Shown here piece by piece: positions 33,222-42,453 of a stretch of DNA of 54,629 nt. Under the pieces are notes generated by a model. That model was not told where the DNA came from. It ran no database searches and saw nothing but the letters and a program-made list of their open reading frames with translations. The position numbers were made by a program, and so were the translations under genes. How positions within the stretch are numbered: position 1 is the first letter of the stretch; each line of letters begins with the position of its first letter. The DNA is from Lachnospiraceae bacterium UBA6403 (GTDB lineage: Bacteria; Bacillota; Clostridia; Lachnospirales; Lachnospiraceae), in the NCBI GenBank assembly GCA_002437435.1, contig DJPV01000068.1, positions 58,857 to 113,485 of the forward strand, given 5' to 3'.

Positions 33222-34418
33222 ATGAGTGATTTGATCTATCTTGATCATGCAGCTACGACGGCAGTTCATCCGGAAGTTTTAAAGGAAATGCTGCCATATT
33301 TCACAGATAAATTTGGAAATCCGTCGAGTGTTTATGGATTTGCGGCAAATAATAAAAATAAACTGACAGAGGTAAGAGAGACAATAGCCGGAGCACTTGG
33401 AGCAAAGCCGGAAGAGATATATTTTACGGCGGGTGGTTCTGAGTCCGATAACTGGTCACTTAAATGTACGGCAGAAGCCTATGGCGTGCATGGGGGACAT
33501 ATCATTACGACAAAGATCGAGCATCATGCGATTCTGCATACATGCAAGTATCTGGAGGGTAGAGGATATGATGTAACGTATCTGGATGTAGATGAAAATG
33601 GACTGGTTGATCTGATTGCACTGGAGGCAGCCATCCGGCCGGACACCATTCTGATCTCGATCATGTTTGCAAATAATGAGATTGGAACGATCGAGCCCGT
33701 AAAAGAGATTGGAAAGATTGCACATAGACATGGTATTCTGTTTCATACGGATGCAGTTCAGGCATTTGGACAGATCCCGATCCGTGTAGATGAAATGAAT
33801 ATTGATATGTTAAGCGCGAGTGGTCATAAATTTAACGGACCAAAGGGAGTTGGGTTCTTATATATCAAAAAGGGATTAAAGTTAAAGAGCTTTATTCATG
33901 GTGGCCAGCAGGAACGCGGACGCAGAGCAGGAACAGAAAATGTACCGGGAATTGTGGGAATAGCAAAAGCATGTGAGATCTCGATGACAGAGATGGAAGA
34001 ACGGATGAAAAAAGAGACGGAGCTCAGAGATTATCTGATAGACCGGATATTAAAGGAGATTCCATATACCAGACTGAATGGTCATTCAAAAAAAAGACTG
34101 CCGAATAATGTAAATATCAGTTTTCAGTTTGTAGAGGGTGAATCCATCCTGATCATGCTCGACATGGCTGGTATCTGTGCATCCAGTGGTTCAGCCTGCA
34201 CATCGGGGTCGGTTGATCCCTCCCATGTACTGCTTGCGATCGGACTTCCGCATGAGATTGCACATGGTTCTCTGAGACTTACACTTGGCTATGAGAATAC
34301 GAAAGAAGAAATGGATACGGTTGTCGATAATCTGAAACGGATCATTACAAATCTTCGAAATATGTCACCGTTATATGAGGATTTTGTCAAGAAAAATCAT
34401 ATACAGGCAGATCGTTAA
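33222..34418 (+). CDS. nifS: Cysteine desulfurase (NifS/IscS type)
   Basis: A PLP enzyme that releases sulfur from cysteine as an enzyme persulfide for Fe-S clusters and tRNA thiolation. 398 residues. YLDHAATTAVHPEV start, TAGGSESDN, HHAILH, PLP-lysine in ASGHKFNGPKGVGF, and active-site Cys in SSGSACTSGS. AAGGAAATGAG precedes ATG 33222. It heads the nifS-nifU-mnmA cluster. No IscR-type regulator precedes it, although one is common in related clusters. Confidence 0.95.
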   Translation: MSDLIYLDHAATTAVHPEVLKEMLPYFTDKFGNPSSVYGFAANNKNKLTEVRETIAGALGAKPEEIYFTAGGSESDNWSLKCTAEAYGVHGGHIITTKIEHHAILHTCKYLEGRGYDVTYLDVDENGLVDLIALEAAIRPDTILISIMFANNEIGTIEPVKEIGKIAHRHGILFHTDAVQAFGQIPIRVDEMNIDMLSASGHKFNGPKGVGFLYIKKGLKLKSFIHGGQQERGRRAGTENVPGIVGIAKACEISMTEMEERMKKETELRDYLIDRILKEIPYTRLNGHSKKRLPNNVNISFQFVEGESILIMLDMAGICASSGSACTSGSVDPSHVLLAIGLPHEIAHGSLRLTLGYENTKEEMDTVVDNLKRIITNLRNMSPLYEDFVKKNHIQADR

Positions 34419-34508
34419 AGATCAGGGATTGATTTGACCATAACAAAAGTAATAAGACAGTTATAAAATACATGAAATAAATATTTCCTGAATACAAAGG
34501 AGAAGGAT

Positions 34509-34949
34509 ATGTACAGTGATAAAGTGATCGATCATTTCCAGAATCCAAGAAATGTCGGAGAAATTGAAGATGCTTCCGGTGTCGGCACGGTTGGAAATGC
34601 TAAATGTGGGGATATGATGCGGTTGTATCTGAAGATCAATGAAGAACAGGTGATCACAGACTGCAAATTTAAAACCTATGGATGTGGAGCTGCTGTAGCA
34701 TCCAGCTCCATGGCGACGGAGATGATCAAGGGAAAAACAGTTGCCGAGGCAATGAAGCTTACAAATAAAGCGGTTATGGAAGCACTGGATGGACTTCCAC
34801 CGGAAAAAGAACATTGTTCTCTGCTTGCAGAAGAAACGTTGCATGCAGCTTTGTGGGATTATGCAGAAAAACATGGGATCGGGATTCCGGGACTTGAAAG
34901 ACCGGTACAGGATATTGAAGAGCGAATGGTAAGAGAACTGGATGATTAA
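34509..34949 (+). CDS. nifU: Fe-S cluster scaffold protein NifU/IscU
   Basis: A 146-residue IscU-type scaffold that receives sulfur from NifS and assembles [2Fe-2S]/[4Fe-4S] clusters. The three ligand Cys and the Asp are present: NAKCGDMM, YGCGAAVASSS and KEHCSLLAEE. No extra C-terminal NifU domain. AAAGGAGAAGG precedes ATG 34509; 90 bp after nifS and 75 bp before mnmA, so a single operon is likely. Confidence 0.94.
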   Translation: MYSDKVIDHFQNPRNVGEIEDASGVGTVGNAKCGDMMRLYLKINEEQVITDCKFKTYGCGAAVASSSMATEMIKGKTVAEAMKLTNKAVMEALDGLPPEKEHCSLLAEETLHAALWDYAEKHGIGIPGLERPVQDIEERMVRELDD

Positions 34950-35024
34950 ACAGTATTTGTATACTTGACAGCCGGAGAAATCCGGTTCTATACTGCAAGC
35001 AGGAATTGCAGGAAGGAAGATAAG

Positions 35025-36113
35025 ATGGATAAAAAGACAGTATGTGTTGGCATGTCAGGAGGTGTGGATTCTTCTGTAGCCGCATATCTTTTAAAAGAAC
35101 AGGGATATAACGTAATCGGTGTGACCATGCAGATCTGGCAGGATGAGGATGCAGATCAGATCAGTGAGCATGGCGGCTGCTGTGGCTTGTCGGCAGTAGA
35201 TGATGCAAGGAGAGTAGCTGCACAGCTTGAGATTCCTTATTATGTAATGAACTTTAAAGAAGATTTCCGTAAATATGTCATTGACTATTTTGTAGATGAA
35301 TATCGGAATGGAAGAACTCCGAATCCATGTATCGCATGTAATCGGTATGTAAAATGGGAGTCACTGTTAAGGCGTTCTTTAAGTATCGGTGGCGACTACA
35401 TTGCTACCGGACATTATGCGAGAGTGGAACAGCTTTCAAATAGAAGATACACTTTGCGCGTAGCAAAAGGAATCGAGAAGGATCAGACCTATGCACTCTA
35501 TAATCTGACACAGGATCAGTTATCAAAGACATTGATGCCCGTTGGAGAATATAATAAGACACAGATTCGGCAGATCGCCGCTGATATCGGTATCCAGGTA
35601 GCAAATAAACCGGACAGTCAGGATATATGTTTTGTACCGGATGGTGATTATGCCGGATATCTGGAACGGGAAGAAGGATTAAAGGCAGTACCGGGAAACT
35701 TTGTAGATATAAATGGAAAAGTGCTGGGTACGCATAAAGGTATAATCCATTATACGATCGGACAGAGAAAAGGACTTGGGCTTGCGATGGGGCATCCGGT
35801 ATTTGTCGTAGATATTATACCGGAGACAAATGAAGTGGTGATCGGAGAAAATGCAGACACATTTTCAAAAGAATTGATCGCAGATAAAACGAACTTTATG
35901 TCTGTTGAGCGGCCGGAAGATGGCATGCAGGTGATCGGAAAGATACGGTATGCACATAAGGGAGCACCATGCAGAATTTACATGCTGGATGATGACAGAA
36001 TCCGTGTTGTATTTGACGAACCGGTTCGGGCAGCGACCAAAGGACAGGCGGTTGTCTTTTATGAAGATGACCACATTGTCGGAGGCGGCACAATAAAAAA
36101 GATCATACGATAG
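35025..36113 (+). CDS. mnmA: tRNA-specific 2-thiouridylase MnmA
   Basis: Adenylates and thiolates U34 of tRNA-Lys/Glu/Gln, using sulfur from the adjacent NifS. 362 residues. PP-loop SGGVDSSVAAYLL (near residue 13), catalytic Cys in PNPCIACNRYVKW, second Cys in DSQDICFVPDG, and the C-terminal beta-barrel with HYTIGQRKGLG. I chose ATG 35025, 7 nt after GGAAGGA; the upstream in-frame 20 residues have no ribosome binding site. The gene ends at a bidirectional terminator. Confidence 0.95.
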   Translation: MDKKTVCVGMSGGVDSSVAAYLLKEQGYNVIGVTMQIWQDEDADQISEHGGCCGLSAVDDARRVAAQLEIPYYVMNFKEDFRKYVIDYFVDEYRNGRTPNPCIACNRYVKWESLLRRSLSIGGDYIATGHYARVEQLSNRRYTLRVAKGIEKDQTYALYNLTQDQLSKTLMPVGEYNKTQIRQIAADIGIQVANKPDSQDICFVPDGDYAGYLEREEGLKAVPGNFVDINGKVLGTHKGIIHYTIGQRKGLGLAMGHPVFVVDIIPETNEVVIGENADTFSKELIADKTNFMSVERPEDGMQVIGKIRYAHKGAPCRIYMLDDDRIRVVFDEPVRAATKGQAVVFYEDDHIVGGGTIKKIIR

Positions 36114-36118
36114 AAATC

Positions 36119-36176
36119 AAAAAATAGCGCTGGTGTGGATTCCATTACAAGAAATCCACACCAGCGTTATTTTTAT
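36119..36176. terminator. Bidirectional terminator between mnmA and the histidinol phosphatase
   Basis: An 18-bp stem with one G-U: 36124-36141 pairs with 36153-36170 around an 11-nt loop, core CGCTGGTGTGGATT. T's follow on the forward strand (36170-36174) and six T on the reverse strand (36124-36119), so it can stop both convergent genes. Confidence 0.92.
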
Positions 36177-36988
36177 AATTTATGGAATACAGGCTTCATC
36201 TGCTTAAAGGTGCAGTAATAGCGGAAGCCTGTGGCGGTCAGGATGTCTCTGGCGTAGGTTTCAAAGTCATAGCCGATGTATTGTGGAACATGTGCATCAC
36301 TTCCGATAGTGATAATTTCACCACCCAGTTCTTTATAGAGTTTCAAAATAGATGGATGCGGATGAGCATAGGTCATGTTCTTATACAGACTTCCGGTATT
36401 GATCTCGATGCCTTTTCCATGTTCAATGATCGTTTTCAGAATAGCTTCAAAGACATCTGCATAGTCAGAAAAACGGAAAGCTGCTTCACCGGACGGACAA
36501 TAACGGACTGCATAATCCAGATGACCATAGATGGAATAATTATCAAAGGTCTGCACATTTGCCAGAATAGATTCAAAATATTCGAGCAGAGCTTCTTTTT
36601 CTGAACGCCCTTCATAGTAAGCGGGATAGTAGGGATCCTTGCCATATACAAGATGGGAGGAACCAATAATAAAGTCAAAATCGTGATATTCATCTGTATA
36701 GGCATTGATCTTGTCTGCAATATGAGACATCAGGCCGAGTTCGATACCGAGGCGGATCGTAAGCTTATCCTTGTACTGTTTCTGTAACTTCCTTACAGCA
36801 GGAATGTAATGACCGGTATCTAATAGAAAGGTATGACCTTCCTCGTCCTTTGGATAATCAATATCGTGGTGATCTGTAATACAGATTTCAGACATGCCAA
36901 GGCGTATTGCCTGTTCGGCGATATCTGTAAGAACAGTTTCAGAATCATCGGAAAATCCGGAATGTAAATGATAATCGCAAAGCTTCAT
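36173..36988 (-). CDS. Histidinol-phosphatase, PHP family (HisK/HisJ type)
   Basis: A metal-dependent PHP-fold phosphatase, probably histidinol-phosphate phosphatase (eighth step of histidine synthesis). 271 residues. Metal motifs: DYHLHSGFSDDS at the N-terminus, ITDHHDID, GIELGL, GSSHLV, YGHLDYAVRY, and IGSDAHVP near the C-terminus. The start (complement of 36986-36988) is 9 nt after AGGAGG; an upstream in-frame ATG lies beyond the ribosome binding site and is rejected. No other his gene is near, so another PHP phosphoesterase role is possible. Confidence 0.88.
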   Translation of the reverse strand: MKLCDYHLHSGFSDDSETVLTDIAEQAIRLGMSEICITDHHDIDYPKDEEGHTFLLDTGHYIPAVRKLQKQYKDKLTIRLGIELGLMSHIADKINAYTDEYHDFDFIIGSSHLVYGKDPYYPAYYEGRSEKEALLEYFESILANVQTFDNYSIYGHLDYAVRYCPSGEAAFRFSDYADVFEAILKTIIEHGKGIEINTGSLYKNMTYAHPHPSILKLYKELGGEIITIGSDAHVPQYIGYDFETYARDILTATGFRYYCTFKQMKPVFHKL

Positions 36989-37034
36989 ATGTAAAAACCT
37001 CCTGTTGGCCGCCAATATTGTAAAAATTGACTTT

Positions 37035-37043
37035 ATTATAGCA
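37035..37043 (-). promoter_or_regulatory. Extended -10 promoter for the histidinol phosphatase
   Basis: On the reverse strand TGC precedes a perfect TATAAT (37040-37035). No good -35 box is seen at 17 bp, but an extended -10 can compensate. About 45 bp upstream of the start codon. Confidence 0.5.
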
Positions 37044-37209
37044 TGTAAGGAAATAAAACACAGCCACGGAAATTAAAAAAGTGAAGAAGGAAAAAGATTA
37101 GAATCAGTCTTACTAAAAAAGCATGTGGTCAGTAACATAAGAATCATGTAAGAAATATTTCGATAATCAGGCAAAAAAGTTGAAATAAATATGAAATTAT
37201 CATAAAAAG

Positions 37210-37238
37210 TTGATTCTTTGTACATTTTGCAATATAGT
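37210..37238 (+). promoter_or_regulatory. gap promoter P1 (distal)
   Basis: TTGATT (37210-37215), a 17-bp spacer and TATAGT (37233-37238). Confidence 0.6.
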
Positions 37239-37285
37239 GTTTGTTTATTTTTGCGGGAATTGGACAATTTTTTTTTTAGAAAGAC

Positions 37286-37314
37286 TTGAAATTTGTACAT
37301 AAATTAGGTATGAT
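37286..37314 (+). promoter_or_regulatory. gap promoter P2 (proximal)
   Basis: TTGAAA (37286-37291), a 17-bp spacer and TATGAT (37309-37314), 76 bp downstream of P1. The leader to gap is about 80 nt with a small hairpin at 37341-37357. Confidence 0.65.
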
Positions 37315-37401
37315 TTTGTTGTGTGAATAGCACGATTAATTACTGCGCTTTGCAGTATATTATAAATACTTTTATTATTCAAAACTTAGGAGGAATAAAA
37401 A

Positions 37402-38439
37402 ATGGCAGTAAAAGTAGCAATCAATGGTTTTGGACGTATTGGTCGTCTCGCATTCAGACAGATGTTCGGAGCAGAAGGATATGAAGTTGTTGCAATCAAC
37501 GATTTAACAAAGCCTTCAATGCTTGCAGATCTTCTCAAGTACGATACAGCACAGGGTGGTTACTGTGGTAAGATTGGTGAGAATCTTCATACAGTTTCAG
37601 CTGATGATGAGGCTAACACAATCACAGTTGATGGTAAGACACTTACAATCTACAAGGAAGCAGATGCAAACAATCTTCCTTGGGGTAAGATCGGTGTTGA
37701 TGTAGTTCTTGAGTGTACTGGTTTCTACTGCTCAAAGGAAAAGTCAATGGCTCACATCAATGCAGGTGCTAAGAAGGTTGTTATCTCAGCTCCAGCAGGA
37801 AATGATCTTAAGACTATCGTATTCTCAGTTAACCAGGATACATTAACAGCAGATGATCAGATCATCTCAGCTGCTTCATGTACAACAAACTGTCTTGCAC
37901 CAATGGCTAAGGCTCTTAATGATTATGCTCCAATCCAGTCAGGTATCATGTCAACAATCCACGCTTACACAGGTGATCAGATGATTCTTGACGGACCACA
38001 CAGAAAGGGCGACTTAAGAAGAGCAAGAGCAGGTGCTGCTAATATCGTTCCTAACTCAACAGGTGCTGCTAAGGCTATCGGTCTTGTTATCCCAGAGTTA
38101 AATGGTAAGTTAATCGGATCAGCTCAGAGAGTTCCAGTTCCAACAGGTTCAACAACAATCCTTACAGCAGTTGTTAAGGGTGCTGATGTAACAGTTGATG
38201 GAATCAACGCTGCAATGAAGGCTGCTTCATCAGAGTCGTTCGGTTACAACACAGATCCTATCGTTTCATCAGACGTAATCGGTATGAGATATGGTTCATT
38301 ATTTGATGCAACTCAGACAATGGTATCAAAGATCGCTGATGACTTATATGAGGTTCAGGTTGTATCATGGTATGATAATGAGAACTCATACACAAGCCAG
38401 ATGGTTAGAACAATTAAGTACTTCGCAGAGTTAGCATAA
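37402..38439 (+). CDS. gap: Glyceraldehyde-3-phosphate dehydrogenase
   Basis: A glycolytic NAD-dependent enzyme. 345 residues. NAD motif [14 protein letters not shown], catalytic Cys in [12 protein letters not shown], and [16 protein letters not shown]-terminal [12 protein letters not shown] as in class I GAPDH. AGGAGG is 9 nt before ATG 37402. The restricted codon set (GCT, GGT, ACA, ATC, AAG) points to very high expression. It heads the gap-pgk-tpiA run and has tandem promoters. Confidence 0.97.
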   Translation: MAVKVAINGFGRIGRLAFRQMFGAEGYEVVAINDLTKPSMLADLLKYDTAQGGYCGKIGENLHTVSADDEANTITVDGKTLTIYKEADANNLPWGKIGVDVVLECTGFYCSKEKSMAHINAGAKKVVISAPAGNDLKTIVFSVNQDTLTADDQIISAASCTTNCLAPMAKALNDYAPIQSGIMSTIHAYTGDQMILDGPHRKGDLRRARAGAANIVPNSTGAAKAIGLVIPELNGKLIGSAQRVPVPTGSTTILTAVVKGADVTVDGINAAMKAASSESFGYNTDPIVSSDVIGMRYGSLFDATQTMVSKIADDLYEVQVVSWYDNENSYTSQMVRTIKYFAELA

Positions 38440-38478
38440 TTGACTGACAAATTGTAGTAATTAATTTGACCTTACAAT

Positions 38479-38516
38479 GGGTCCGGTCTTCATGGATCGG
38501 ATCCTATATTTCTTTT
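38479..38516 (+). terminator. Hairpin between gap and pgk, partial terminator
   Basis: GGGTCCGGTC (38479-38488) pairs with GATCGGATCC (38495-38504): 10 pairs, two G-U, 6-nt loop. TATATTTCTTTT follows. The T-tract is interrupted, so partial termination or mRNA 3'-end protection of gap is likely, with readthrough to pgk. Confidence 0.6.
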
Positions 38517-38585
38517 ACAGAGATGTAGTTGTATTCTGTAACAAATATGAAGATAAAAGTATAAAAATCAGGAGGTTTAATAGTA

Positions 38586-39797
38586 ATGTCATTAAACAAA
38601 AAATCAGTAGATGATATTAATGTAAAGGGAAAACGTGTCCTTTGCAGATGTGACTTTAATGTACCATTAAAGGAAGGTAAGATCACAGACGAGAACCGTC
38701 TTGTAGCAGCACTTCCTACAATCAAGAAATTAATCGCTGACGGTGGAAAGGTAATTCTTTGCTCACACCTTGGTAAGGTTAAAACAGAAGAAGACAAGAA
38801 GACAAAGACTCTTGCACCAGTTGCAGTAAGACTTTCCGAACTCCTTGGACAGGAAGTTAAGTTCGTTGCTGAGCCTGAAGTTGTTGGACCAAAGGTAAGA
38901 GAAGCTGTAGCAGCTATGAAAGATGGCGATGTTATCTTACTTGAGAACACACGTTTCAGACCGGAAGAGACAAAGAATGGTGAAGCATTCTCTAAGGATC
39001 TTGCTTCTATCTGTGATGTATTTGTAAATGATGCATTTGGTACAGCCCACAGAGCTCACTGTTCAAATGTTGGTGTTGCAAGCCTTGTTGACACAGCGGT
39101 TGTTGGATACTTAATGCAGAAAGAGATCAACTTCCTTGGAAATGCAGTAGAGAATCCTGTAAGACCATTTGTAGCTATCCTTGGTGGTGCAAAAGTTGCA
39201 GACAAGTTAAATGTTATCTCTAACTTACTTGAGAAGTGCGATACACTGATCATCGGTGGTGGTATGGCTTACACGTTCTTAAAGGCAAAGGGATATGAGA
39301 TCGGTAAGTCATTAGTTGATGATTCCAAGATCGATTATTGTAAGGAAATGATGGAAAAGGCTGAGAAGCTTGGTAAAAAGTTATTACTTCCGGTTGATTC
39401 CGTTATGGTCGATGATTTCCCTAACCCAATCGATGCTCCGGTTGAGACAGAAGTTTTTGATGCAGACAAGATGTCAGCAGACAAAGAGGGATGTGATATC
39501 GGACCTAAGACAATCGCATTATATGCAGATGCTGTTAAGACAGCTAAGACAGTTGTATGGAACGGACCTATGGGTGTATTCGAGAATCCTACACTTGCTG
39601 CCGGTACAAAGGCTGTAGCTGCTGCACTTGCTGAGACAGATGCTACAACGATCATCGGTGGTGGTGATTCAGCTGCTGCTGTTAACCAGTTAGGTTATGG
39701 TTCTAAGATGAGTCATATCTCAACAGGTGGTGGAGCTTCCCTTGAATTCCTAGAGGGTAAAGAACTCCCGGGTGTTGCTGCTGCAAATGATAAATAA
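38586..39797 (+). CDS. pgk: Phosphoglycerate kinase
   Basis: Transfers phosphate from 1,3-bisphosphoglycerate to ADP. 403 residues. [45 protein letters not shown], the WNGPMGVFE nucleotide site, and [20 protein letters not shown] precedes ATG 38586 by 11 nt. Followed by tpiA after 78 bp with no terminator. Confidence 0.97.
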   Translation: MSLNKKSVDDINVKGKRVLCRCDFNVPLKEGKITDENRLVAALPTIKKLIADGGKVILCSHLGKVKTEEDKKTKTLAPVAVRLSELLGQEVKFVAEPEVVGPKVREAVAAMKDGDVILLENTRFRPEETKNGEAFSKDLASICDVFVNDAFGTAHRAHCSNVGVASLVDTAVVGYLMQKEINFLGNAVENPVRPFVAILGGAKVADKLNVISNLLEKCDTLIIGGGMAYTFLKAKGYEIGKSLVDDSKIDYCKEMMEKAEKLGKKLLLPVDSVMVDDFPNPIDAPVETEVFDADKMSADKEGCDIGPKTIALYADAVKTAKTVVWNGPMGVFENPTLAAGTKAVAAALAETDATTIIGGGDSAAAVNQLGYGSKMSHISTGGGASLEFLEGKELPGVAAANDK

Positions 39798-39875
39798 AAT
39801 GAGTACATGCTCCATCTGAATCAGACGGGAGAATATACAGATAATGAAAATATAATTTTCAAGGAGATAAAAGAC

Positions 39876-40628
39876 ATGTCAAGAAAGAAAATCATCGCTG
39901 GTAACTGGAAGATGAACATGACTCCAAGCCAGGCTGTAAAATTATGTGAAGAGTTAAAGCCATTAGTTGCAAATGACGACGTAGATGTTGTATACTGCGT
40001 ACCTGCAATTGATATTGTACCTGTAGTAGAAGCTGTTAAGGGCACAAATGTAGAAGTTGGTGCTGAGAACATGTACTTCGAAGAGAAGGGTGCATATACA
40101 GGTGAGATTTCAGCAGAGATGTTAGTTGATGCCGGTGTTAAGTATGTTATCATCGGACATTCAGAGCGTCGTGACTACTTCAAAGAGTGTGACTGTCTCT
40201 TAAATAAGAAAGTTAAGAAGGCATTCGAAGCAGGTCTTACACCTATCCTTTGCTGTGGTGAATCATTAGAGCAGAGAGAAATGGGTATTACACTTGACTT
40301 CATTCGTCTTCAGATTAAGAGTGATCTCAAAGATATCACAGCAGATCAGGTTAAGAGCATGGTAATCGCTTACGAGCCGATCTGGGCTATCGGAACAGGT
40401 AAGACAGCTACATCTGATCAGGCACAGGAAGTATGTAAGGCAATCCGTGACTGCATCGCTGAAGTATACGATACAGACACAGCAGAAGCTGTAAGAATCC
40501 AGTATGGTGGATCTATGAACGCTGGTAACGCTGCTGAGCTTCTTGCAAAGCCTGACATTGATGGTGGTCTTGTAGGTGGCGCTTCACTGAAGGCTGACTT
40601 TGGAAAGATCGTAAATTACAATAAGTAA
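39876..40628 (+). CDS. tpiA: Triosephosphate isomerase
   Basis: Interconverts DHAP and glyceraldehyde-3-phosphate. 250 residues. N-terminal [10 protein letters not shown] with the active-site Lys, catalytic His in [11 protein letters not shown], catalytic Glu in [14 protein letters not shown], and phosphate loop [13 protein letters not shown] 39876 is 9 nt after AAGGAG; the frame is open upstream to 39807 but without a ribosome binding site. Confidence 0.97.
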   Translation: MSRKKIIAGNWKMNMTPSQAVKLCEELKPLVANDDVDVVYCVPAIDIVPVVEAVKGTNVEVGAENMYFEEKGAYTGEISAEMLVDAGVKYVIIGHSERRDYFKECDCLLNKKVKKAFEAGLTPILCCGESLEQREMGITLDFIRLQIKSDLKDITADQVKSMVIAYEPIWAIGTGKTATSDQAQEVCKAIRDCIAEVYDTDTAEAVRIQYGGSMNAGNAAELLAKPDIDGGLVGGASLKADFGKIVNYNK

Positions 40629-40689
40629 TTTATTTTTACAGTAATTTTAGTAACTCATATCTGGGATACAGAAAATTAATGTAATAATG

Positions 40690-40750
40690 ATACCGTAAAA
40701 TACCGGATGACGACAAAATGTGCACTGTGTATTTTACGGTATTTCTATTA
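40690..40750 (+). terminator. Terminator after tpiA (long loop)
   Basis: A perfect 14-bp stem ATACCGTAAAATAC (40690-40703) with GTATTTTACGGTAT (40729-40742). The loop is 25 nt and TTCTATTA follows. The T-tract is weak, so it may be leaky. Confidence 0.65.
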
Positions 40751-40820
40751 TAATTGGTAATTCGTGCTAAATGAATAGATTCGTACAGTGGTTTTGTACA
40801 TCCTGGCAAACCATACTTCG

Positions 40821-40849
40821 TTGACGATTATGTATAACTGTGATATAAT
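40821..40849 (+). promoter_or_regulatory. Strong promoter for the ABC exporter
   Basis: TTGACG (40821-40826), a 17-bp spacer and TATAAT (40844-40849) preceded by TGA (extended -10). One of the best promoters in the window, 43 bp before the permease ATG. Confidence 0.8.
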
Positions 40850-40891
40850 TCAAACGATTTTTGAACAAATTAAAAGAAAAAGGATGTAACT

Positions 40892-41665
40892 ATGGAACAT
40901 TTGAAGACATTCTGGAGCAGGAGATATCTGCTTGCGGAGCTGGTAAAAAAGGGAATCAAATTAAAATACAGACGGTCATATCTTGGTATTTTATGGTCCC
41001 TGCTGGAACCATTGATGACAACAGCAGTATTAACAGTTGTATTCGGAACCTTGTTTGATAACAAAAACAATTTATTTCCACTCTACATTTTAAGCGGACG
41101 TTTGCTGTATTCGTTTTTTAGCAGTGGAACAAAAGCATGTTCCAAAGCAATTCGTGCAAATGCAGGTATGATAAAAAAGGTATATGTACCGAAGTATCTG
41201 TATCCAATGTCATCGGTTCTTTTTAATTTTATTATTTTTATGATATCGTTATTAGTAATGATACCGTTGTTTGTTTACTGTCATCATATGCCGAAGCTGC
41301 AGATACTTCTGATGTTTATTCCTCTGTTGATCCTGCTGCTTATGACATTTGGTGTTGGAATGATTCTTGCAACAGTCACGGTGTTCTTCCGTGATATGGA
41401 ATATCTATGGGATGTTTTTCTGATGATCATAATGTATACATGTGCGATTTTCTATTATCCGACACGTTTGTTAACGAGTGGATATTCCTGGCTGTTAAAG
41501 TATAATCCGTTATATTGTGTTATACACAATTTCCGTGCATGTGTGCTGGGTGATCCATTGAATTGGAGTTATATGCTGTATGCATTTATATTTTCCATAT
41601 TTACAATTTTGATCGGAACATACACGTTCTATAAGAAACAGGATAAATTTATTCTTCATATTTAA
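40892..41665 (+). CDS. ABC-2 type permease, polysaccharide/polyol-phosphate export
   Basis: A 257-residue membrane protein with six hydrophobic helices. The N-terminal LVKKGIKLKYRRSYLGILWSL...EPL signature is typical of TagG/KpsM/Wzm permeases that export teichoic acids, capsules or O-antigens on a lipid carrier. The ribosome binding site is AAAAAGGATG. It forms an exporter with the ATPase that begins 10 bp downstream. No glycosyltransferase or teichoic-acid synthesis gene is near, so the cargo is unknown. It sits between tpiA and gpmI in an otherwise glycolytic series. Confidence 0.92.
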   Translation: MEHLKTFWSRRYLLAELVKKGIKLKYRRSYLGILWSLLEPLMTTAVLTVVFGTLFDNKNNLFPLYILSGRLLYSFFSSGTKACSKAIRANAGMIKKVYVPKYLYPMSSVLFNFIIFMISLLVMIPLFVYCHHMPKLQILLMFIPLLILLLMTFGVGMILATVTVFFRDMEYLWDVFLMIIMYTCAIFYYPTRLLTSGYSWLLKYNPLYCVIHNFRACVLGDPLNWSYMLYAFIFSIFTILIGTYTFYKKQDKFILHI

Positions 41666-41675
41666 GGGGACAGGC

Positions 41676-42440
41676 ATGGGTAAAGAAGCACTTATTGTTG
41701 ACAACGTCAGTATGAAATTCAACCTGAGCAGTGAAAAGGTTGACAATATAAAAGAATATATTATTAAGTCTATCAAGCACCAGATCAGTTATGATGAGTT
41801 CTGGTCTTTAAAGAATGTCAGTTTTACGATGAACAAGGGTGAACGAATGGGAATCCTAGGATTAAATGGTGCAGGAAAGAGTACACTGTTAAAGGTTATT
41901 TCCGGTGTATATAAACCGACAGAAGGTAAAGTGATCCGTCATGGAAAGGTTGTGCCTCTGTTGGAACTTGGTGCAGGCTTTGACCAGCAGTATACCGGAA
42001 AAGAGAATATATTTTTATATGGAACTGTCCTTGGATATACAAAGGGATATCTGGAAGAAAAGTATGATGAGATTGTAGAGTTTTCCGAGCTTGGAAAATT
42101 TATCGATGTACCGATCAAGAATTATTCATCCGGTATGAAATCCAAACTGGGATTTTCGATTGCAACGATCTCGAATCCCGATATTCTGATCCTGGATGAG
42201 GTATTATCTGTAGGAGATGCCAAATTTCGAAAAAAGAGTGAGGCTAAGATCATGCAGCTTATGGAGGGTGGAACAACTGTTTTATTTGTTTCCCATTCTC
42301 TTGCACAGGTTCGCAGAATCTGTGATCGGGCGCTGATTCTTGACCATGGCACATTAAAAGCCATTGGAGGAATAGATGAGATATCAAATCAGTATGAAGC
42401 GATGATAGATGCGACGGATACTGGTAATAAGAAAAAATAG
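41676..42440 (+). CDS. ABC ATPase, polysaccharide/teichoic acid export
   Basis: A 254-residue TagH/Wzt-like ATPase without the C-terminal carbohydrate-binding extension of long Wzt proteins. Walker A GLNGAGKSTLLK (about residue 62), Q-loop-region LLELGAGF, signature YSSGMKSKLGF, Walker B PDILILDEVLSVGD, and switch His in FVSHS. The long N-terminal segment before the core, with KEYIIKSIKH, is typical of this subfamily. GGGGACAGGC precedes ATG 41676. gpmI begins 13 bp after its stop and is likely cotranscribed. Confidence 0.93.
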   Translation: MGKEALIVDNVSMKFNLSSEKVDNIKEYIIKSIKHQISYDEFWSLKNVSFTMNKGERMGILGLNGAGKSTLLKVISGVYKPTEGKVIRHGKVVPLLELGAGFDQQYTGKENIFLYGTVLGYTKGYLEEKYDEIVEFSELGKFIDVPIKNYSSGMKSKLGFSIATISNPDILILDEVLSVGDAKFRKKSEAKIMQLMEGGTTVLFVSHSLAQVRRICDRALILDHGTLKAIGGIDEISNQYEAMIDATDTGNKKK

Positions 42441-42453
42441 AAGGAGAATAATA

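Larger units (their letters stand above)
36989..37401. other. 413-bp AT-rich intergenic region with divergent promoters
   Basis: It holds the reverse-strand promoter of the histidinol phosphatase (37035-37043), two forward promoters for gap (listed) and a small leader hairpin TACTGC/GCAGTA (37341-37357). Between about 37064 and 37209 I see only AT-rich sequence with no credible reading frame. Confidence 0.7.

Noticed and set aside
40861..41058. A 65-codon frame overlapping the start of the ABC permease.
   Set aside because: No domain, and it overlaps a clear TagG-type permease with a good start.
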